DNA of 21,044 nucleotides from a virus: the IMG/VR virus record IMGVR_UViG_3300020438_000338, positions 1-21,044 of that record; one strand, written 5' to 3'. Positions 1 through 9,200 of the stretch are shown here, in pieces. Each line of letters starts with the position of its first letter. Position 1 is the stretch's first letter. The position numbers and the translations under genes were made by a program. Under the pieces are notes generated by a model. The model had not been told where the DNA came from. It did not search any database and saw only the letters and a program-made list of their open reading frames with translations.

Positions 1-288
1 TATCCTTCTTTCACAGTCTATCTTGAGGATGATACAAAAGGAAAAATCGACCTATATAGACTGAACTCCCTAACTGGCGAAAAGATATACCTGGTCAAGG
101 GTGTGGGTGATATTAATTATAAGCATGGTGAGATTAAATTATACAATCTAACAATTATTAAAGGTAGTTTTACAGACAATAGGATTGAACTAAGAGTAGA
201 ACCTGCATCTAATGATGTAAGTGCTGTTCGTGAAGTCTATCTTGATATCGATATCTCTAAATCCAACTTTAGTGCTCTTCCAGAATGA
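1..288 (+). CDS. gp6: Baseplate wedge subunit gp6-like, C-terminal part (5' end outside window)
   Basis: The reading frame is open from the first base and ends at TGA 286-288, so this is the last 95 residues of a longer protein. It reads as short beta strands ending in a run (IELRVEPASNDV) like the C-termini of gp6-type wedge proteins of T4-like cyanophages, as I remember them. In T4, gp6 forms the dimeric ring that links neighbouring wedges around the hub and binds gp7 and gp53. The main support is position: directly before a gp7-like gene and then gp8, as in T4. A GTG at 103 could be taken for a start, but the frame continues upstream without a stop, so an internal start is unlikely. The stop overlaps the next start (ATGA), which suggests translational coupling. 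The fragment is too short for certainty. Confidence 0.7.
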   Translation, partial: YPSFTVYLEDDTKGKIDLYRLNSLTGEKIYLVKGVGDINYKHGEIKLYNLTIIKGSFTDNRIELRVEPASNDVSAVREVYLDIDISKSNFSALPE

Positions 289-3200
289 ACGTAAAGTCAA
301 GAAATATTTCCTCACTGATTGAAAGTCAGATCCCACAATTTATTGTGGGAGATTATGAGATGTTCGTTAAGTTTCTTGAGGCTTATTATGAGCACCAAGA
401 ACTTAGTGGTGGAGTTTTAGATATTGTATCAAACTTAACCAAATACCGTGATATAAATTTTTATAGTAAAAATATACTAAAACAGTCCTCGAAAACCACT
501 GCAGTCACTGGGATTTCGGACGTTACTATTTCAGTTGATAGCACAGAAGGATTTCCTGAAGAAGGTCTTGCTAAAGTTGGTGAAGAGATCTTTTTCTACA
601 CAGGTAAGACAGATACATCATTCACAGGTATTTCAAGAGGAGTTAGTGGTAATACCTCTCTAGGTGACCTCTACAAAACATCTAAGTTTGTTTCCACTAC
701 TGCTGCTACACATGCTAGTGGATCTGAAGTACAGAACATTAGTAATCTGTTCCTATATGCCCTTATACAGAGTTTTGAGTCGGAATACCTTGCTGGTGTA
801 CCTGAGAAGTATTTACGTGGTGAGATCGATAAGAGAACCCTTATAAAAAACATCTCTTCTTTCTACAAAGCAAAAGGTACAAAGCGTTCTATCCAGTTTA
901 TCTTTAATTCTTTAATAGCATCTGATGAGACAGATGTATATTATCCAAAAGATATAACTTTAAAATCATCCGAGTCTGATTGGGTTACTGATTATTCTTT
1001 AAAGGTTATTGCTATTCAGGGCAATCCAGAAAATTTAATTGGAAAGGTAATTACACAGAGTGGAGACGATTATGCTTCTGCTGTAGTTGATAACGTAGAG
1101 AAAGAAAAGACTGTAGATGGTAACCAGATATGGAGATTGATCTTAAGTCCTGGAAGTATAAACAATACTTTCTCTATAAGCAATAAAACTAAGCTTATTA
1201 AGCCTATTAGTAGTACAGATCAAGCAGGATCTAAAATATCGGTTGATACTACTTTTGGGTGGAAAAAGGAAGGAGATATTTACATTGCTGGTGAAGTTGT
1301 TTCATATTCAAGTAAAACCATTAAACAGTTTACTATAAAAAGTAGAAAGTCTACACAAACACATAATATAGGAACTGTATTATATGATAATAAGAAAATT
1401 ACAGGTAATGGCGTTGAGATCATTGCTCTAGGAGTGGTTTATAACTTAGCACCAAAAAAAGTTGTACCATATGGTATAGAGGGTGAAAAAGTTGTAGTAG
1501 AAAACAGTGGTTTTGATACCATAGATTCTATTATTAAGAATCAATTGGGACAAGTGAGATGGGATATAAGTGACAGTACCTCAACTGTCACATCAGGAGA
1601 CACTAGGACTCAAACTGAGAATACTGATACCATTTCAGGTATTCAGCAAATTTTTAGTGATGAGAACAATTATTATTTGTGTACTAGTGGATTTCCTCAA
1701 AGGACAGTTTTCTTTAACCAGACTTTAAACGCTACTAAGACTCCTGTTGATCAATCACTGTTAAGAACAATACGTAAGAGACCTCTTACTACGACTGAGA
1801 TCTATAAGTCATCCAGAAAGGATATTGGTATCATGGTTGATGGTACGCTTGCTTACAGTGCAAAAGATACAAGCAGCGTATTCTCTGGTGGTATAACAAA
1901 AATTAGTGTTACTACACAAGGCAGTGGATATAGCAGAGCACCTTTCGTTCTTGTTAATAGTGAGTCATACAAGGCAACTGCTAATATTTCTGGTAATGTT
2001 GTTGAAACAATTACTGTTGATGTTGCTGGATCTTACACCACTGTTCCTTTAATTGAAGTTGTATCTGGTAGAAATGCAGTACTTACCCCAGTAATTACTG
2101 GTGGTGCTATCACAAGTTTGGTTATTGCTGATGCTGGTGAGTATTATAGTGCTCCTCCCACAATTAGGATTGTAGATAAACTAGGTAAAGGTAGATTTGC
2201 TGAGTTTACTGCTGAAGTGTCTGCTTCTGGTCAGATAACCTCTACTACACCAGTAAACACTGGTAGTTTCTATACTGCAGAGAATGTCCTCATACAAGTG
2301 ATTCCAGATGGTTCTGGAGCTACTGCTACTGCATCCATACATGAGTGGATTAAAAACAGATATGAAATAACAACAGACAAGGATACTGAATATGGTTTCT
2401 CGCACCTTAATGATCAAGGTTTCTATAATTATGGTGTTCTATCTTATTCACCTACTCTCCAAACATCCCTAGGTGATACTGGAACTAATCATTCACCTAT
2501 CATTGGATATGCCTATGACGGTAATCCAATCTACGGTCCTTATGGATATACTGATGCAGTAGATAATACTAGTGCTATCACCAAGATGAATAGTGGTTAT
2601 ATTAAGAAGAGTACTAGACCTAATGGTCCTAGTGTTAGTACATATCCTTTAGGAACATTTACACAAGATTATTACTTTGCTGATAGAACATCTACACTTG
2701 ATAGGAATAATGGTCGTTTCTGTGTAACACCTGAGTATCCAAAAGGTACATATGCATATTTCGTTACTTTAAATAGTACAAATGTACCAGTCTATCCTTA
2801 TATCATAGGTGAGAACTTCTATTCATTACCTCTTGCTGCTAACTATGATCAGAATCAAACACATAATGACTTACCTTCTGATGCCCTTCGTATCAGAACA
2901 TTAACCACACCTGATAATGGAGTAAAGCTTTCAGCAGTAACTAAAGATGTTGCTTCTGGTAGTGTATCTTCTTTTTCTGTATACTCTTCTTCAAATAATT
3001 TTAAAGTTGGATCTGAGTTGTTCTTAGACAACAGTGATACCAGTGGATCTAAAGCATCTGGTACAGTCGAATCTATTAAAGGAAAAGATGTTATAGAGAT
3101 CAGAGCAACTGATGCTCAAAGAGTAGCAAAGGTTCAGATTACAGAGAACTGCTATGTATTCTCAGATGATACTCTTTCACAACCTTCCAGTGGTGCTTAT

Positions 3201-6200
3201 GGTACTGTTGTTGGAGATGTACTAGATGGTAAAATTCTTGTCTTGCAAGACGTTGTAGGAACATTTGATGCTAGTGGACTATTTGACTCCACTACATTAT
3301 CCATTAATATTGTTTTGAATAGTAATGCTACCTTTACAAAGGGTGCAGAAGTTGAATTGACTGATGGTTCTACTGTAATTGCTAAAGGTGAAGTAATAGA
3401 GTCTACTGATAAAAGAAACTCTGTTAAACTTAAGGTAGAATCTGGTACATTTGCACAACAGTCAGGATTTTATTTAAGAAGTAATGATCTATTAAACACT
3501 ATCGGTGCAGAAATTCTATCAACTAAAAGTTTAAGTAGTGGATTAGTTCCATTCCAAGTTAATACTAATATTGCATTAGTTAAGACACAAGGTAATCATG
3601 AACTAGGAGTAGGAGATACTATCTACATCTCTATAGATCCAAATGATTCTATTACAACTACTACCAAATATGTTCAGTTGGGTGCTATACAAGAGATTGA
3701 TATAGAGCAACCTACTTTCTCTACTCAGTTAAATGATGCTGGAATAGGAAGAATAGATCTTCTCAATAGTGGTGCAGATTATACATCTAACACCTATACA
3801 GACATAGCACTTACTGATGGTAAAGGCACTGGTGCTAAGGCAACTGTACTTGTAGTTAATTCTATAGTGCAGACTGTAACAATTACTACAAAAGGGTCTG
3901 GATATGAAAAGGGAGATGTCCTTAGTGTTGCTGATGATGATTTAGTACGTTCAGCAGCATCTACTAATACGAATAGATTAAGAGTACGTGTAGATCATAT
4001 TGGTTTTGCTTCTGGTGAGACTACCATGAGTATAGACAGTATAGTTGGTCTTTCTAAGAATGATTTACTTAAAGTTGGTGATGAGATAGTTAAAGTTACT
4101 GCGATATCAGACACTTCTGTAACTGTCACAAGAGCTCAAGAAAATACTACTGATACTGATCATTTTGATAATGAAGTTATATCATTATACAATGGCGATT
4201 ATAGATTCTCGGTTGGTACTACAGTATCAGTTACTGGTGTTACTGCATTAGACCCTGTTGTTCTTTCTTATTCTAATAATAAACTAATAGTTGAGCATAA
4301 TAACGGTTTCTTTAATAGTGGTGATTTTACTCCATATAAGATAACAGATCAATCTACTATCTTTGACGAGAGTGATCCTAAACGTACCATCAAAATTACT
4401 ACTGTATCAGACTACAAAATTGTAACAAAGATTTCGGATTTTGAGAGTGGTCCTTACAGTGTGTCTCCAAACCTTAACATTCAAGAGTTCTATCAGTATA
4501 GATTTGATCTAAGTCATTTCACTAATGATAACTCTGAGTTTGTTGTATCACCTAGTAAGAATGATAATATCATTGCAACAGAAGCAATTACAGTAGGTAC
4601 TGCTGGTACACCTGGATCATATGTCTATGTTAAGTTTGGATATGGAGATCGACTAGGAACAGTTGATCTAACTGGCACACTCAATAATAGAGTTGCTAGG
4701 AGATATCAAAGATATTATTATAAGTCTATTGTAAGAACTAGGAATAATGGAGATAATACAATTCGTATCGGTTCTTCCACTACCATTGAAGATAATGATA
4801 GTTACATGGAGATCGTCAATGATCCTTTGCAAGGAAGACAAGTTATTACTGATGCTTTAACTACTACATCAACAGGAGTTCAAGTATCATTTGTTACAGC
4901 AGATAGATTTGTATATGAGATGAGTCAATCTCCTGAATGGTATGGTACTGGTACTCAGAAGTACACATCTGAGTCACGTTCTGCTGTTGGTAGGATTAAT
5001 AGAGTTAAAGTAGCAAATCTTGGTTCTGGTTACAAGAAAGTTCCTGTGGTAGAAGGATGTGAGTTGCATAGTGTATATGCTGCAACAGCAACAGCAACAT
5101 GGGATGCAGTTAATAAGAATATTACTGATGTAACAATTGTTACATCTGGATCTAACTATTCTAAACCAAAAGTAGTGGTTTCTGATGGTGATGGTACAGA
5201 GGCAACTTTTGAAGTATTGAAGACTGCTGATAATAAGATTGCTAGAGTTAATGTAATAAACAAAGGTAAGAACTATACATACAAACCATCTCTTAAAGTT
5301 ATAGAAAGTGATTTGAGAGCATATGCTTTAGGTGATTCTATTGGTATCACTAAGAATGTAGAAATAGACTATAATGGTAGTGGTATATGGAATGATATGT
5401 CTACTCTTAGGAGACATTCATGTAGTGATGTTCTTATTGTTAATACTACAGACAACTTCTTAAATGGCGAGCAAGTTAAACAAGGCAATTCTATAGGTCG
5501 TGTTGTTCCTCATGGTTGGAGACCAGGTTCTAACATTCTTAAGGTATCAGTTGAATCTGGAGAGTTTGTTAGTGGTACAAATGTACTAGGTGTTGCTAGT
5601 AAAGCTTCAGGAAATGTTGTTGAAGTATTGAAGACAGAATTTGATGTTGATCTAAGATCATATTACGATAACCTTGGTACTTTTGAATCTGATAAAGGTA
5701 AGGTTGGTGTAAGAACTCATAAGATAGCAGATAACAACTTCTATCAAGACTATTCTTATGTTGTTGAATCTAAGACTGTTATTGATGATTGGAGAGATCT
5801 AATTAAGGAGTCTGTACATCCTGCTGGATTTAAGTTATTTGGTGAATTAAATGTAGAGTCATCTGGTGCAGTAAAGATCAGTGATAACTCCAAGACTTCA
5901 CAGGTATCCACATTAAAACTGTGGAATGAGGAAACTAATAAAGCAACTGTTGTTAGTAGTAAGAGATATCATCAAACAACAGTTAATTTATCTGAGGATA
6001 TTAATGTTCTTGAAGGAACTGGATCATTAATAGAAAAATCTTCTGATACATCTGGATTGATTGCTAGAGAGATTAAATTAACTCCAGCATTTGATGGTGA
6101 TTTTAATAGTACTGGTAATATTTCTGGTACTAGAGAGTTTACTATTGTAGATGCAGGTACAAATGCACCTATAACTCCATATAATGCTATGGCTCTTACT

Positions 6201-9200
6201 ATAACATTAGATGCCGTGTTACAGGAACCAGAGGTTGCATATACTGTTAGTGGTGATAAGATAACTTTTGCTTCTGCACCTCTAGGAACAAGAACAGACA
6301 ACAATACTACTACTGATCCAACAAAGTTTGTTGGAAGATTATTCCAGTTTAAGGATGCGTCTCAAAATGAGACTTATTTGAAAAAGATAAGACAGATCTT
6401 CCAGAGAGAAGGTACATGGATAGATGCTGCTAATCAATTACGTTTTAATAGATCATTTATACAGGAAGAGGCTATTGGATATGTTAAAGAGAAGTATCCT
6501 TCAATTACATGGAATACATTAGAGACAAAATGTACTCGTGATATTGGATTGATTGTAGATGCTTATGAGCATGATCTCAGATTTGGTGGTAACTCTGCTT
6601 CTTATGATGCTGCTCAAAAGTACTTCAATGATGGTGCATTAGCATATATCGATGCACAGTTAACAGAAAGCATAGAAGCATATGAGTATACTATGAATCT
6701 ATGTGTTGCTGCAGCAAGGAATTGGGATCTATCATTTAAAAATTGTGTTGTAACACAAGGTCTTGATATTATTGATGTACCTAATACATTGGGAATTTGT
6801 ATTGGTATGGATGTGTCTACTGGTCAACAGTTTAATCCAGGAACCAAAGTTACTGAGATTGTAAGTCCTACTAGAATTAAAGTTTCTAGAGATGGTAATC
6901 TATCATATGCTGCACAAACAATTACTACATTAGTTACTACTACAGGTCAGACCAATTATGGTCCTACTCAAGTTACTGGTACTGGTGTTTTAAATGTTGC
7001 TCCTTCTGCTACCACTACAATTTATTCATCTCTTAATAACATTGATGAGGTTACCTTCTCGTTTGCTAGAACGAATACTGGTAAGTATATGGATGCTGCT
7101 AATTTGATTTTAAAGAACAAGGAATACATTAAAGAAGAAACTATTGGTTGGACAAAAGCAACATATCCAAATCTATCAATTCCAAATGAGGATAAGTGTA
7201 AGAGGGATACTGGATATCTAGTAGATGCTTATGTGTATCATTTGAGATATGGTGGTAATAGCAATGTCGTAGACTTTGCGGAGAGATATTTCACTGGATA
7301 TAAACTTTCACATATTACAGATCAGATAACAGAAAGTATAGCAGCATATGCTAAAGCAAAAGACCTTATGGTGACTGCTATGAGGAATATTCTTGGTGCT
7401 GGTACATATACAACTATTTCACCATTTACTGATGCTATTTTAGTTGATCCACAGTCATCACAAGGTTTATGTGCTGATGTAGAACAGACACTGAATACTT
7501 ACAATGATATTGTTTCTAGTATACTTACCAAAGGTCCGTATACCATAGAAAAAACTAATGATAATAATCAAAGGGTTGGTAATTGGACTTCTATGCAAAC
7601 TTATAGTAATATCAATATCCTTGCTCTAGATGATGTGTATACAGAATGTTCTACTGTGGTATCTGCACTAAATTCTTTATACTTAAACGTTAAAGAAATA
7701 CTTAGTGGTAATAGTGTTACTAAGTCTTTACCAGATTACTTCAATGATGATAACAAAGAGTTTGAGTTGTATTATACAGATAACACACCTGTTAAGACAT
7801 TAGCAAAACAGGATCTATTTGTTGGTGTTAATGGTGTTTTCCAAGATTGTAAGTATGATGCTACTTTCCCTAGGAACAACTCTTATTATATTAAGAGAGC
7901 TGCAGGTGCTAGTGATCCTGATACTATTGTATTCTCAGAAGCACCTAAGTGGAAACAAAATCTAAACACATTAACCGTACAAGAACCTCTTGCGGTAGAG
8001 AAGTTCTTTGCACATAATGTTAGTGGGTATAGAAGACTTATTATAGAAGAAGATAACTTCAATGATAGTATTCTAGGTCCGTTTACCATGAGGGATGAGG
8101 AAACTAAAGATGTGGTAGTGGTAGATGATGATAGGTTCTTATTTGTTTATGTTGATGGTATCTTACAACAAAGAACACGTTCATACACAATTAATGAATC
8201 TAGTATAACATTCTCACAACCATTAAAAGATGGACAATCTGTTGGTATAGTCTTGTTAACTGGTATTTCTACAGATCAAATACTGAGTGCCTATAATGTA
8301 GAACCAAATCTATTCATGAATGAGGTAACTATTAAAGTTACAGGATTGGACGCTGCTTATGATACATTCTCTAATACTAAGGATGGTCAAATAGTATGGC
8401 AGTTTACTGATAACACATATCCTACTCCTGATGAGTATACTACCGTTGGTATGATTAGAGGTCATGGTCTGGTGTCTGGTGGATGGGAGTTTATCATGAC
8501 TGCTCAGAACCCTACTATAGACTTTACCAAACCTCTAAGAATTGCTGCTAACACTGACTTTGTAAATGCTTCTTATATTGAAGTTGATCTTTCTACTGCT
8601 ACCAATACTGTAACATATGCTACAGAAGATGGTAAGAGAGTTATGAAGAAGGACACTGCTGGATGGTTATATGCTACTGACCGTCCAAATATGACTCAAT
8701 TGGAACCAGGAGATAAGATCCTTATTGATGGCGAAAATGAGTATAGGAATGTTAAAAAAGTTCCTAGCAGAATTAATCCATTGAACTTTGTACCAGATAC
8801 ACAAGTGTCTAGTGACAGTGTGGGAAGTGTCACAGTCAGCAATTATAATGGTCTCTCAAGAGGAGAAGGATTAGATGTGAAGGCAGTATTGACTGGAGGT
8901 GTTGTTACTTCTTTAACATGGAATAAGAGAGATCTTACCAAAAATCCTGATGCATATCAATATAATACACCACCACAACTTGTATTTGAATCAACTGATG
9001 GTGCTGGTGGTAATGCTAAAGCACATGTTGTTGTGGATGGTGGTGAAGTTGTTGATGTTATTCTTGATGCTGGTGGTAGTGGATATACTGCTATCCCAAT
9101 TGTGAATGTTTCTCGTTCATACAAAATTGTTAAGAAGCAGAGACAGTTTGAAACTAAGTACATCAAGCACCTTGAACATCTTATTACTGGTACTAGTGCT

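Larger units (their letters stand above)
507..4195 (+). repeat. Dispersed protein repeat, KVGDEI-type module, three copies in the gp7-like protein
   Basis: Three stretches of about 45-55 residues share one pattern: a short strand (T-x-I-S/D-V/I-D-S/T), a glycine turn, a K/I-x-G-E/D-E-I/V core and a strand ending in T-I/V-x-R. They lie near nt 507-656 (core AKVGEEIFFYTG), 1227-1390 (core YIAGEVVSYSS) and 4008-4195 (core LKVGDEIVKVT). The coordinates span all three copies and the unrelated sequence between them. The similarity is at protein level; I see no long identical DNA. They look like small beta domains used as spacers, by inference. Confidence 0.6.

Noticed and set aside
103-288. Separate 61-residue gene starting at GTG 103
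   Set aside because: The frame is open to the first base and its upstream codons look like normal coding sequence, so this is the end of gp6.
664-846. A second + strand frame inside the start of the giant gene
   Set aside because: The giant frame carries the gp7-like motif across this interval, and the alternative translation shows no domain.
5080-5100. CAACAG short tandem repeat, considered as a phase-variable tract
   Set aside because: Only about three units, in frame, encoding Ala-Thr within a beta repeat; too short for slippage to be argued.
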